From an uncultured Bacteroidales bacterium (GTDB lineage Bacteria > Bacteroidota > Bacteroidia > Bacteroidales > Bacteroidaceae): a DNA stretch of 46,832 nt. The stretch is from contig CADAVI010000010.1 in the NCBI GenBank assembly GCA_902791295.1, positions 25,864 through 72,695 on the forward strand. The letters run 5' to 3'. A program made the translations under genes and the position numbers. Below the pieces are notes generated by a model. The model saw only the letters and a program-made list of their open reading frames with translations. It was not told where the DNA came from and searched no databases. Positions within the stretch are counted from its first letter, which is position 1. Each line of letters opens with the position of its first letter. Shown one piece after another: positions 8,013 through 16,417 of the stretch.

Positions 8013-8125
8013 TACTTTTGCCGCCATTCATACGACATGAAGCATCAAAATCTGCAAAAAAGGCGGTCACAGTCATAAAAAAACACCGTAAGCGAATGCC
8101 GTATGAAAACTTTTCCGTAACTTTG
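8013..8125 (+). promoter_or_regulatory. Two -7 boxes upstream of rplS
   Basis: TACTTTTG (8013-8020) and TAACTTTG (8118-8125) both fit TAnnTTTG on the plus strand, predicting starts near 8027 and 8132. The 333-nt gap 7886-8218 holds these and the divergent efflux promoter. I see no gene in it, although one frame stays open through it into rplS. Confidence 0.4.
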
Positions 8126-8218
8126 CACCCGCTTTCGCGCAGGTCGCTGACGAAAAAAGAGTGGTTCGTTATGCCTGCGTCGATCGACAACACAACCTTT
8201 AAAGTCAGTCAAAACATT

Positions 8219-8590
8219 ATGGCAGATTTCATTAAGATTGCTGAAGAAGCATTCGCTACGGGGAAGCAGCATCCCGCCTTCAAGGCCGGCGACACCATCA
8301 CCGTGGCTTACAAGATTGTCGAGGGTAACAAGGAGCGTATCCAGCTCTACCGTGGCGTGGTCATCAAGATCAGCGGTCACGGAGACAAGCGTCGCTTCAC
8401 CGTGCGCAAGATGAGCGGCACCGTGGGTGTAGAGCGTATCTTCCCCATCGATTCGCCCAACATCGACAGCATTCAGGTCAACAAAGTGGGTAAGGTGCGT
8501 CGCGCCAAGCTCTACTACCTGCGCAACCTCACAGGTAAGAAGGCCCGCATCGCTGAAAAGCGCATGAACGTGAAGGAGGAAGAGGCTTAA
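8219..8590 (+). CDS. rplS: 50S ribosomal protein L19 (bL19)
   Basis: A 123-residue protein with the full bL19 sequence: [50 protein letters not shown] and [21 protein letters not shown]19 sits at the interface of the large and small ribosomal subunits. The reading frame is open for 67 more codons upstream, but homology begins at [12 protein letters not shown], so I place the start at 8219. The C-terminus is a short charged tail. The gene stands alone, with possible promoters at 8013-8125 and a strong terminator at 8626-8652. Confidence 0.97.
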   Translation: MADFIKIAEEAFATGKQHPAFKAGDTITVAYKIVEGNKERIQLYRGVVIKISGHGDKRRFTVRKMSGTVGVERIFPIDSPNIDSIQVNKVGKVRRAKLYYLRNLTGKKARIAEKRMNVKEEEA

Positions 8591-8625
8591 GCCCTTCTCC
8601 CCTTCTCTCCTTACAAAAAAGAACA

Positions 8626-8656
8626 TCAGCCTCTCCCGAGCGGAGGGGCTGACTTC
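8626..8656 (+). terminator. Intrinsic terminator after rplS
   Basis: TCAGCCTCTCC (8626-8636) pairs with GGAGGGGCTGA (8642-8652) apart from one wobble, across a 5-nt loop, followed by CTTCGTTTTAT. It separates rplS from the convergent lolD (stop at 8704) and may act in both directions. Confidence 0.7.
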
Positions 8657-8703
8657 GTTTTATATACCTCTTTATAATATACTAAATAAAAAAGTGGCGG
8701 CGT

Positions 8704-9354
8704 TCAGACCACCAGTCCGTCGGCAAGGCGGATGGTGCGGTCGGTCTGACGCGAAAGGCTCTCGTCGTGGGTGACGATGACGAAGGTCTGATGCAACTCG
8801 TCGCGAAGGCGGGCAAAGAGGGCATGGAGCTCCTCCTTGTTGCGACTGTCGAGACTGCCGGAAGGCTCGTCGGCCAGTACGACGGTGGGCCGGTTGACCA
8901 ACGCACGCGCCACAGCCACACGCTGCTTCTCGCCGCCGGAGAGCTCGTTGGGACGGTGCGCTGCACGCTCAGAGAGCCCCATGAGGTCGAGCAGTTCCGA
9001 CGCACGCGCAGCAGCAGCCTTGCGGTCGGCACCGCCGATAAGGGCGGGAATCATCACATTCTCCAAAGCGGAAAATTCGGGCAGGAGCTGATGAAACTGA
9101 AACACGAAGCCTATCCGGCTGTTGCGCAGCCGGGCCAGACGGCGCTCGGAGAAGCGGTTGACACACTCGCCGTCGATGAGCACCTCGCCGCTGGTGGGGG
9201 CATCCAGTGTGCCCATAATCTGGAGCAGCGTGGTCTTGCCGGCGCCGCTGCTGCCGACGATGCTTACGAGTTCACTCTCACCGATGGTGAGGTCGATGCC
9301 CTTGAGCACCTCAAGGGCGCCGAAACTCTTGTGAATGTCCTTCAGTTGTATCAT
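8704..9354 (-). CDS. lolD: Lipoprotein-releasing ABC transporter ATPase LolD
   Basis: A 216-residue ABC ATPase: Walker [10 protein letters not shown] (34-42), Q-loop within the LolD-typical phrase [16 protein letters not shown] (85-100), signature LSGGE (138-142), Walker B VVLADE (158-163) and switch His196. In the family, LolD powers LolCE to pull lipoproteins from the inner membrane toward LolA. No lolC/lolE gene is in the window. The frame extends upstream of the chosen ATG, but homology starts at [12 protein letters not shown]. The ATG overlaps the antiporter stop by 4 nt (ATGA), indicating coupling. It is the last gene of the glyS operon. A MacB-type ATPase is the main alternative. Confidence 0.88.
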   Translation of the reverse strand: MIQLKDIHKSFGALEVLKGIDLTIGESELVSIVGSSGAGKTTLLQIMGTLDAPTSGEVLIDGECVNRFSERRLARLRNSRIGFVFQFHQLLPEFSALENVMIPALIGGADRKAAAARASELLDLMGLSERAAHRPNELSGGEKQRVAVARALVNRPTVVLADEPSGSLDSRNKEELHALFARLRDELHQTFVIVTHDESLSRQTDRTIRLADGLVV

Positions 9355-11318
9355 TGGCCTTGGTCGGGATAAATCAACAGAATGTTGGTGTGGGAGAAAT
9401 AGCGGCGGAGCTGCAGAGGCAGACCGCTCATGGCGCCCCGGTAGGAGATGTAGCCGGGACGCGAGGCAACGAACACCATGAGGTCGTCGCGCCCCACACG
9501 CTGCTGCAGCGACATGATGCGCGTCCACATGGACATCTCGTGATACTCGGCACGCAGCGAACCGTGGTGCTGCCGCAGATAGGAGCGCAGATAGGACAAA
9601 GTGTCGGCCGGAGCGTGAAACTCCACGCGGGCATCGATGTTGGCCGCCACGCGGCAGACATGCTCCAGCCACTTGTAGAAGCCCACCTCCAGTTCCGCCT
9701 TCTGCGGCATCGCCACCACGATGTGGCGCAACGTGGAGGGAGGCACCAGACTGTAGTAGGCCACCACCTCAAGGGGAATGGCATCCACCAGTTTGGAAAG
9801 CCGGGAACTCTGGGAGTCGGCGGGATTGAAAGCCAGCAAAACCTCGCCGCACTCAAATTCACGCATCGTGTGATGGACGCCCGAAACGATGTTGTTGCTC
9901 ACGCGCGACATCACCCGCATATCGACATCGGCAGCCGAACAGATGCGACGCGCCGTGTCGAGCCGCTGGCGTGCAACACTCTGCCGCTGCTCCGTGGCCT
10001 TGTCCTCCAGCGTGACCGTGAGCCCCATCACCGGAGTGGAGATGGCATGGTTGCAGAGCATGATGGAGAGCTGGGTGAGATGAGGCATCACCGCCTCGTC
10101 GAAATAGAGCGTGAGGCAACGGCCGTGATATGCGCCGCGGTTGTCTTCCGTGCGCGCCTCCCTGATGGTCAGGCGCCGCGCGCCGCGGTCGGTGGCTATG
10201 GAGGAGACTACACAGGAGAAGAGGATAAGCATCACCGAGGCGTTCAACACGGTGTCGTCGAGCAGTCCCACCTCGGGTGCCGCAGCCGTCATGACGATGG
10301 CCAGCGCACCCGCAGAATGCGCACTGGAGAGACCGAAGGAGAGGAGCCGCGTGGCGCTGTTGCTCCGCGTCAAAGCCTGATGTATCGCCGCAGCAATCCA
10401 CTTGGAGAGGAGTCCGATGACCACCATCACCGCAGCCGCCAAAGCCGTTGCACCGGAAGCCGTGAAGACACGAATGTCTATCAGCATGCCCACGCCGATG
10501 AGGAAGTAGGGCACGAAGAGTGCATCGGAAAAGAACTCTATGCGGTTCATCATGGGCGACTTGCGCGGGATGAGCCGGTTGACCAGCAGGCCGCACAGGA
10601 AAGCGCCCAGGAGCGGAGCAATGCCCGCAATGCGCGCCAGCGCCGCAGAGAAAAACAACAGCAGGAGGATAAAGATAAACTGCGTGACGCGGTCGTCAAA
10701 ACTGCGCAGGAACCACCGCGTGAAACGGGGCACACAGAATATCATGGCAGCCATATAGCTCACTATGCTCAAGGCCAGAAACAGCAGGTCCCACCCCGAC
10801 TGCGACGCCTCCACGTCAATCATCACCGCAAATATCAGCAGCGAGAGAAACGTGGTGAACGCCGTGGCCACCACGGAGACCACCACCTTGGGATGATGCG
10901 ACAGACCGTAGCGCTGCACCACGGGATAGGTGACGAGCGTATGAGAAGAAAGGATGCAGGCCAGGAGGGTGGACGTCACCCACCCAAAGTCCAGGAGCCA
11001 ATGAGACGCCGCCAGCCCCATGGCGAACGGCACGAGAAAAGTGAGCACGCCGAACGCGATGCCCTCGCGCCCGAAGCGCTTCACACTGCCCAAATCGAGC
11101 CCCAGGCCCGCCATGAGCATGATGAGGTAGATGCCGACCTGCCCGAATATCTCGAAGCTGCGGTCACGCTCAATCAGACCCAAGCCGTGCTCCCCAAGCA
11201 CGATGCCGGCCACGATGAGTCCGATGATGCTGGGGATGCGCAGACGGCGCAACACGATGGGTGCCAGCAGGATGACTGCCAGCACCACCAGGAATATCCA
11301 TGTAGGGTCCTTAATCAA
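9351..11318 (-). CDS. CPA2-family monovalent cation:proton antiporter with C-terminal USP-like domain
   Basis: A 655-residue protein. The first ~390 residues form a Kef/NapA-type exchanger with about 12 membrane segments ([20 protein letters not shown] near the start, then [15 protein letters not shown]). The remaining ~260 residues are soluble and resemble universal-stress-protein modules, as in Bacteroidetes homologues of Na+/H+ antiporters. It exchanges Na+ or K+ for protons at the inner membrane; the ion cannot be told. It lies 19 nt after asd and overlaps lolD by 4 nt. Confidence 0.9.
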   Translation of the reverse strand: MIKDPTWIFLVVLAVILLAPIVLRRLRIPSIIGLIVAGIVLGEHGLGLIERDRSFEIFGQVGIYLIMLMAGLGLDLGSVKRFGREGIAFGVLTFLVPFAMGLAASHWLLDFGWVTSTLLACILSSHTLVTYPVVQRYGLSHHPKVVVSVVATAFTTFLSLLIFAVMIDVEASQSGWDLLFLALSIVSYMAAMIFCVPRFTRWFLRSFDDRVTQFIFILLLLFFSAALARIAGIAPLLGAFLCGLLVNRLIPRKSPMMNRIEFFSDALFVPYFLIGVGMLIDIRVFTASGATALAAAVMVVIGLLSKWIAAAIHQALTRSNSATRLLSFGLSSAHSAGALAIVMTAAAPEVGLLDDTVLNASVMLILFSCVVSSIATDRGARRLTIREARTEDNRGAYHGRCLTLYFDEAVMPHLTQLSIMLCNHAISTPVMGLTVTLEDKATEQRQSVARQRLDTARRICSAADVDMRVMSRVSNNIVSGVHHTMREFECGEVLLAFNPADSQSSRLSKLVDAIPLEVVAYYSLVPPSTLRHIVVAMPQKAELEVGFYKWLEHVCRVAANIDARVEFHAPADTLSYLRSYLRQHHGSLRAEYHEMSMWTRIMSLQQRVGRDDLMVFVASRPGYISYRGAMSGLPLQLRRYFSHTNILLIYPDQGQ

Positions 11319-11337
11319 AAGAATGTGTTTTAGGAGG

Positions 11338-12351
11338 TTATGCGAAGCGCTTGTCGTTCTTCAGCAGCCACTCGGCAATCTGAACAGCGTTGAGCGCGGC
11401 GCCCTTGCGAATCTGGTCGCTGACAAGCCAGAAGGTGATGCCGTTGGGGTTGGCCAGGTCCTTGCGCACACGGCCGACATAGACATCGTCACAACCCTCG
11501 AGGAAGAGGGGCATGGGATACTTCTTGTCTGCGGGCTCATCCATCAGCTGAAGACCTTCGCCGTTTTTGACGGCCTCCTGGAACTCTGCCACGCTGACGG
11601 GACGCTCCGTCTCCGCCCACACAGCCTCGCTGTGGCAGCGGAGGGAAGGCACACGCACACACATGGCCGAGCAGTCGGCATCGGTGTGCATGATTTTCTT
11701 CGTCTCGTTGTACATCTTCATCTCCTCCTTGGTGTAGCCGTTGTCGGTGAAGACGTCAATCTGGGGAATCACATTGAAAGCCAGCTGATAGGCAAACTTC
11801 TCCACGGTGGGCTTCTCGCCGGCCAGCACCTGACGGTACTGCTCGTAGAGCTCGGCCATAGCGGCGGCTCCGGCACCCGAAGCGGCCTGATAGGAGGACA
11901 CGTGGATGCGCTTGATGTGGCTGATGTTCTCCAAAGCCTGCAGCGCCACCACCATCATGATAGTGGTGCAGTTGGGGTTGGCAATAACGTTACGGGGACG
12001 GTCCAGGGCATCCTTGGCGTTGCACTCGGGCACTACCAAAGGCACATCCTTGTCCATGCGGAAAGCGGAAGAGTTGTCAATCATCACACAACCGTATTTC
12101 GTGATGGTCTTCTCAAACTCCTTCGACGTGCCGGCTCCGGCAGAGGTGAAGGCAATGTCGATATCCTTGAAATCGTCGTTGTGCTGCAGGAGTTTCACAG
12201 TCAACTCCTTGCCGCGGAAAGTGTATGTGCGGCCAGCACTGCGTTCCGAACCGAAGAGCACCAGCTCGTCCATCGGGAAATTTCTCTCGGCCAACACGCG
12301 CAGAAACTCCTGTCCCACGGCACCGCTGGCCCCTACAATTGCTACTTTCAT
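11338..12351 (-). CDS. asd: Aspartate-semialdehyde dehydrogenase
   Basis: A 337-residue enzyme reducing aspartyl phosphate to aspartate semialdehyde with NADPH, the branch point to lysine/DAP, threonine and methionine. The nucleotide-binding start is [17 protein letters not shown]. The catalytic cysteine is C128 in NPNCTT, and the acid-base histidine is in [13 protein letters not shown]. Length and motifs match bacterial Asd. It sits mid-operon, 45 nt after the FKBP lipoprotein gene and 19 nt before the antiporter. No separate promoter is evident. Confidence 0.96.
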   Translation of the reverse strand: MKVAIVGASGAVGQEFLRVLAERNFPMDELVLFGSERSAGRTYTFRGKELTVKLLQHNDDFKDIDIAFTSAGAGTSKEFEKTITKYGCVMIDNSSAFRMDKDVPLVVPECNAKDALDRPRNVIANPNCTTIMMVVALQALENISHIKRIHVSSYQAASGAGAAAMAELYEQYRQVLAGEKPTVEKFAYQLAFNVIPQIDVFTDNGYTKEEMKMYNETKKIMHTDADCSAMCVRVPSLRCHSEAVWAETERPVSVAEFQEAVKNGEGLQLMDEPADKKYPMPLFLEGCDDVYVGRVRKDLANPNGITFWLVSDQIRKGAALNAVQIAEWLLKNDKRFA

Positions 12352-12396
12352 ATATCTTTTTCCTTAAATATTTATGTTTTCAAAAGTCACCCTGCC

Positions 12397-13032
12397 CTAC
12401 ATATCCCCGGGAATACCGCTGCGACGCCACGACTGCATCCACACGAAAAACTGCAGTGTGGAGTAAGCCGGAACGACGGTACCGGCCTCCGCTCCGTAGC
12501 CCATGCCCTGAGGTATGTAAATCATCCACATCTCACCGCTCTTCATATATTGCAATGCTGTGGAAAAACCTTCCACGTAATCGCTCACGGGCGCCTCCAC
12601 TATACCGGCAGTCTTGGGATCGAACTTGCCGAAGAAGGTCTGGGCAAACACCGTCTTGATGGACGTCAGCTCCGTGTCGCTGAAAACATAGTCCATACGC
12701 TCCATGAGCCAGCCGCGATAAGCCAGACACACGGTGTCGGTGTAGGTGGGACTCAACTGACCCACCTTTTCCATAGAGCCGACACGCTTCATGACCACGA
12801 GGTTGGAGTCGTTACCGCCGGAAGCATCGGTCTTGAGCAAAGTGCGGCGGATGCGCCACACGCTGTTGTCGCCGTTGACCGCAATGTCTGCGCGGGCGGA
12901 GTCGAGCACCTGAATAAACCAGGCCGCATTGCGCGCCTGCCAGTTGGCGTAGCCGTCGTAGCTGTCGTCCGTGTCCGAACAGGCCGCAAAGAGAACGCAG
13001 GCCAGGACTATGGTCCAAAGCGATTTCATCAA
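12397..13032 (-). CDS. FKBP-type peptidyl-prolyl isomerase lipoprotein
   Basis: A 211-residue exported lipoprotein with lipobox FAAC (C18). The C-terminal half is a divergent FKBP domain: VEGFSTALQYMKSGEMWMIYIP, then GYGAEAG and VPAYSTLQFFVWM, matching the usual GYG and IPxxSxLxF signatures. The N-terminal ~90 residues are unassigned. Several active-site aromatic positions look changed, so isomerase activity is not certain and a chaperone role is possible. The start overlaps the glyS stop by 4 nt, so it is translated from the same message. Confidence 0.8.
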   Translation of the reverse strand: MMKSLWTIVLACVLFAACSDTDDSYDGYANWQARNAAWFIQVLDSARADIAVNGDNSVWRIRRTLLKTDASGGNDSNLVVMKRVGSMEKVGQLSPTYTDTVCLAYRGWLMERMDYVFSDTELTSIKTVFAQTFFGKFDPKTAGIVEAPVSDYVEGFSTALQYMKSGEMWMIYIPQGMGYGAEAGTVVPAYSTLQFFVWMQSWRRSGIPGDM

Positions 13033-14582
13033 AGCAAACGTTTCAAGAGAGAAGTGATGCTCACCTGATCCTCGATGATGCCGCGCAACTCAGAAATCTT
13101 CACACGACGCTGCTCCATAGTGTCGCGGTCGCGCAGGGTGACGGTGTCGTCCTGCATCGTCTGCTGGTCCACCGTGACGCAATAGGGGCAGCCGATGGCG
13201 TCCATGCGGCGATAGCGCTTGCCTATCTGGTCCTTCTCCTCGTATTTGCAGTTGAAGTGGAAGCGCAGGTCGCTGATAATCTCCTGAGCCTTCTCCGGCA
13301 TGCCGTCCTTCTTGGTGAGGGGGAACACGGCCAGCTTCACGGGCGCCAGGGCGGCAGGCAGATGCAGCACGGTGCGCGTCTCGCCGTTGTCGAGCTTCTG
13401 CTCCTCGAAGCTGTGACACATGACGGAGAGGAACATACGGTCCACGCCGATGGAGGTCTCGATGACGTAGGGCGTGTAGCTCTCGTTGGTCTCCGGGTCA
13501 AAATATTCTATCTTTTTGCCGCTGTATTTGGCGTGGCTCGAGAGGTCGAAATTGGTGCGGGAGTGAATGCCTTCCACCTCCTTGAAGCCGAAGGGCATGC
13601 GGAATTCGATGTCGGTGGCAGCGTTGGCGTAGTGCGCCAGCTTGTCGTGGTCGTGGAAGCGGTAGTTCTCCGCGCCGAAGCCGAGGTTCTGATGCCACTT
13701 CATGCGTATCTCCTTCCACTTGGAGAACCACTCCAGCTCCGTGCCGGGCTTCACGAAGTACTGCATCTCCATCTGCTCGAACTCCCTCATGCGGAAGATG
13801 AACTGACGGGCCACAATCTCGTTGCGGAAGGCCTTACCTATCTGGGCGATGCCGAAAGGCAGCTTCATGCGACCGGTCTTCTGCACGTTGAGGTAGTTGA
13901 CAAAGATGCCTTGAGCCGTCTCCGGACGCAGGTAGATGGTGGAAGCGCCTTCTGCGGCAGCGCCCACCTCCGTCTTGAACATCAGGTTGAACTGACGCAC
14001 GTCGGTCCAATTGCGCGTGCCGGAAATGGGGCACACAATCCCCTCGTCGAGGATGATTTGCTTCATGCCCTCGAGATCGATGCCGCCGGGAGCGTTCATC
14101 ACCTGCTGGTAGCGCTCGTGCAGGGCGTCGCGCTTTTGCTGCGTCTCACGCACGCGCTCCGAGGTCTCGCGGTATTTGGCCTCGTCGAAGCTGTCGCCGA
14201 AACGCTTGCGGGCCTTCTCCACCTCCTTCTCAATCTTGTCGTCGTATTTGGCTATCTGCTCCTCGATGAGCACATCGGCGCGATAGCGCTTCTTGGAGTC
14301 GCGGTTGTCGATGAGGGGGTCGTTGAACGCATCCACGTGGCCGGAGGCCTTCCAGGTGGTGGGGTGCATGAAGATGGCGGCGTCGATGCCCACGATGTTC
14401 TCGTGGAGCAGCACCATGGACTGCCACCAGTACTGCTTGATGTTGTTCTTCAGCTCCACACCGTTCTGACCGTAGTCATAGACGGCGCCGAGACCGTCGT
14501 AAATATCACTCGAGGGAAAAACGAATCCGTATTCTTTACAATGCGAAACTATTTTCTTAAAAACGTCTTCTTGCTGTGCCAT
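13029..14582 (-). CDS. glyS: Glycine--tRNA ligase (single-chain class II)
   Basis: A 517-residue class II aminoacyl-tRNA synthetase of the homodimeric (eukaryote/archaeal-like) type, not the alpha2-beta2 type. It starts with FKKIVSHCKEYGFVFPSSDIYDG, and includes GPASGI-type variants such as FMHPTTWKASGHVDAF, motif 2 FRNEIVARQFIFRMREFEQME, and the C-terminal anticodon-binding domain (KLAVFPLTKKDG, RYRRMDAIGCPYCVTVD). It charges tRNA-Gly. It is the first gene of a five-gene leftward operon and is divergent from tRNA-Leu; a -7 box (14611-14618) lies about 30 nt upstream. Confidence 0.97.
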   Translation of the reverse strand: MAQQEDVFKKIVSHCKEYGFVFPSSDIYDGLGAVYDYGQNGVELKNNIKQYWWQSMVLLHENIVGIDAAIFMHPTTWKASGHVDAFNDPLIDNRDSKKRYRADVLIEEQIAKYDDKIEKEVEKARKRFGDSFDEAKYRETSERVRETQQKRDALHERYQQVMNAPGGIDLEGMKQIILDEGIVCPISGTRNWTDVRQFNLMFKTEVGAAAEGASTIYLRPETAQGIFVNYLNVQKTGRMKLPFGIAQIGKAFRNEIVARQFIFRMREFEQMEMQYFVKPGTELEWFSKWKEIRMKWHQNLGFGAENYRFHDHDKLAHYANAATDIEFRMPFGFKEVEGIHSRTNFDLSSHAKYSGKKIEYFDPETNESYTPYVIETSIGVDRMFLSVMCHSFEEQKLDNGETRTVLHLPAALAPVKLAVFPLTKKDGMPEKAQEIISDLRFHFNCKYEEKDQIGKRYRRMDAIGCPYCVTVDQQTMQDDTVTLRDRDTMEQRRVKISELRGIIEDQVSITSLLKRLL

Positions 14583-14610
14583 TTTATGAGTTTTAATAAT
14601 TATTCGGGCG

Positions 14611-14618
14611 CAAAATTA
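14611..14618 (-). promoter_or_regulatory. -7 box TAATTTTG for glyS
   Basis: Minus-strand TAATTTTG fits TAnnTTTG, predicting a short leader of about 20 nt before the glyS ATG at 14582. Confidence 0.45.
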
Positions 14619-14672
14619 CGAAAAAAAACGGAAATAGAAGGAAAAACAGCCCGACTACGACCAAGAAGTATC

Positions 14673-14690
14673 AACTTTTTTGTACCTTTG
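14673..14690 (+). promoter_or_regulatory. Promoter block of tRNA-Leu
   Basis: AACTTTTTTGTACCTTTG contains the -7 box TACCTTTG (14683-14690). The predicted start near 14697 is about 18 nt before the mature tRNA. The same 18-mer recurs at 17508-17525 (minus) and 45138-45155 (plus). Confidence 0.6.
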
Positions 14691-14714
14691 TGGAGATTTT
14701 CACGGATTGAAGCT

Positions 14715-14796
14715 GCGGTTGTGGTGGAATTGGTAGACACGCCAGACTTAGGATCTGGTGCTTTCGGGCGTGAAGGTTCGAGTCCTTTCAGCCGTA
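14715..14796 (+). tRNA. tRNA-Leu (anticodon UAG)
   Basis: An 82-nt cloverleaf. The acceptor stem GCGGTTG pairs with CAGCCGT with two G-U pairs. The anticodon stem is CCAGA/TCTGG with loop CTTAGGA, so the anticodon is TAG at 14749-14751. There is a long variable arm as expected for leucine, and the T-loop is TTCGAGT. No CCA is encoded. The symporter pseudogene begins 53 nt downstream. Confidence 0.95.
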
Positions 14797-14849
14797 CTTT
14801 TCTTTCCGCGAGTGATGTTATGGGTCAAAATTAAGAACAAAAAAAAGAC

Positions 14850-16110
14850 ATGCAAGCAGGAGAAAGAAATTCATTCAGTGGTTCTTTGGGGTTTGTGCTC
14901 GCCGCAGCCGGTTCGGCCGTGGGCCTGGGCAACATCTGGCGTTTCCCCTACCTGGCCGCGCGCGACGGCGGCGGCCTGTTTCTCATGATATACATCATAC
15001 TGGCCGTGACCTTCGGCTTCACGCTGCTCATCACGGAGGTGGCCATCGGACGCCGCACGCAGCAGGGTCCCCTCACGGCCTACCGCCAAATCAACAGAAA
15101 CTGGGGCTTCCTGGGGTGGTTTGCCTTTATCGTGCCCTACATCATCTATCCCTACTACTGCGTCATCGGCGGATGGGTGGTGAAATACTTCGCCACATAC
15201 CTCTCCCTGGAAGGGCAGGAGGCTGCAGCCGACGGTTATTTCGGCAATTTCATCACGGCCCAGTGGGAGCCCGTCATCCTCATGGCCATTTTTGCGCTGA
15301 TGTGCTTCTACATCGTGTATCGCGGCGTGGAGAAAGGCATTGAGAAATACTCCCGCATCATCATGCCCGCGCTGGTGGTGATGGTGAGCGCCATCTGCAT
15401 CTACTCCCTCTTCATCAGCCACACGGATGCCGACGGCGTGACGCGCACCGGCATGGACGGCGCCGCCGTCTATTTCATCCCCAACTTCGAGGGGCTGACC
15501 GTGCGCCGCTTCCTCATGATTTGTCTCGACGCCATGGGCCAGCTGTTCTATTCGCTGTCGATTGCCATGGGCATCATGGTGGCCTAGGTCTATGTCTTCA
15601 TGGGCACGGAGGGCATGAAGGCCGGCCCGGGCCTGATGTTCATCGCGCTGCCCAAGGTGTTTGAGAGCCTCGGCGTGTTCGGCTCCGTCGTGGGCATGGT
15701 GTTCTTCCTCATGGTGCTCTTTGCCGCATTGACCAGCGCCGTGTCCATCCTCGAAGCCATTGTGGCGAGCGTGAAGGACAAGTTCGGCTGGAGCCGCAAG
15801 AAGAGCGTCATCATCATGGCTGGCACCGGCTTCCTCTGGTCGGTGGTGGTGTGCCTGGGCTATAATATATGGTATTTTGAATATCCCCTGCCCAACGGCG
15901 CCACGGGTCAGATTTTGGACATCTTCGACTATGTCAGCAACAACGTGCTGATGCCCGTCCTCGCCATTCTCACCTGCGTGCTCATCGGCTGGGTGGCCAA
16001 GCCGCGCCTGCTGGTGGGCGAGATGCGCCTCAACGGCTACAGGTTCCGCCGCAAGGGCATGTATTTCGTGATGCTGAAATACGTGGTGCCCGTGATGCTC
16101 ACGGTGCCGC
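14850..16110 (+). pseudogene. Sodium:neurotransmitter symporter (NSS/SNF) family, broken
   Basis: The first 245 codons encode a good NSS transporter: VLAAAGSAVGLGNIWRFPYL in TM1, through TM6 (QLFYSLSIAMGIMVA). An in-frame TAG at 15585-15587 interrupts it, and the same frame continues with VYVFMGTEGMKAGPGLMFIALPKVF (TM7 onward). Compared with LeuT-type proteins, about 30-40 residues normally linking TM6 to TM7 are missing at this exact point, so the stop is best explained as the scar of an internal deletion rather than a simple nonsense change. Near 16106 homology ends abruptly, and the frame runs into unrelated sequence (stop at 16172), so the last membrane segment is lost. The 5' half could still be translated to a truncated protein. 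Confidence 0.85.
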
Positions 16111-16323
16111 AGCGGAATTTGCGGATCTCAAAAGCGAGGCAAGCAAATAAGTCATCGCAAGTTTCGACGTAAAGAAGCCGTTGCTATAATTACTGGCGAA
16201 TACGACCTTCTTCCTAATCATCAACGGGAAATCGTTGAGCAATGCGATTTGGGAGGTGACGGCAAACATTTTTGCGGCCATTCTCCTGATGAGGTGTGGT
16301 ATATCAAGTTGATGAGGAAATAG
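16107..16323 (+). pseudogene. Remnant: C-terminal ~70 codons of an unidentified gene
   Basis: Directly after the symporter homology breaks off, another frame is open to a TAG at 16321-16323. It has no start codon and so looks like a 5'-truncated gene. Its product reads convincingly like protein: SHRKFRRKEAVAIITGEYD, then a Cys/Gly/His-rich patch (CDLGGDGKHFCGHSPDE) and VWYIKLMRK at the end. I do not recognise the family. Its junction with the symporter implies a deletion or recombination that fused two gene ends. A minus-strand frame over the same interval (16099-16344) looks like a shadow. Confidence 0.4.
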
Positions 16324-16417
16324 TTTGACAGACCCGCCTTGCAAGAGCCCTTTCAGGTTTCAGGCATGGCGGTACTTTGTTTATGTAAGGAGATTAGAAG
16401 AGGCTTACGACTTATCT

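Noticed and set aside
8018-8218. 67-residue N-terminal extension of ribosomal protein L19
   Set aside because: The extension covers the -7 boxes and lacks homology; bL19 begins at the ATG at 8219.
9355-9672. 106-residue N-terminal extension of LolD
   Set aside because: It lies within the antiporter gene in another frame, and ABC homology begins at [10 protein letters not shown].
9354-11333. 659-codon open frame antisense to the CPA2 antiporter
   Set aside because: Biased composition without motifs; the opposite strand carries a clear membrane exchanger.
15585-15587. TAG read-through or recoding in the symporter
   Set aside because: The residues joining TM6 and TM7 are missing at the same place, so a deletion scar explains the stop; no pyrrolysine genes or recoding signals are visible.
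16099-16344. 81-codon minus-strand frame between the symporter and the transposase
   Set aside because: It spans the chimeric junction and opposes a more protein-like fragment on the plus strand.
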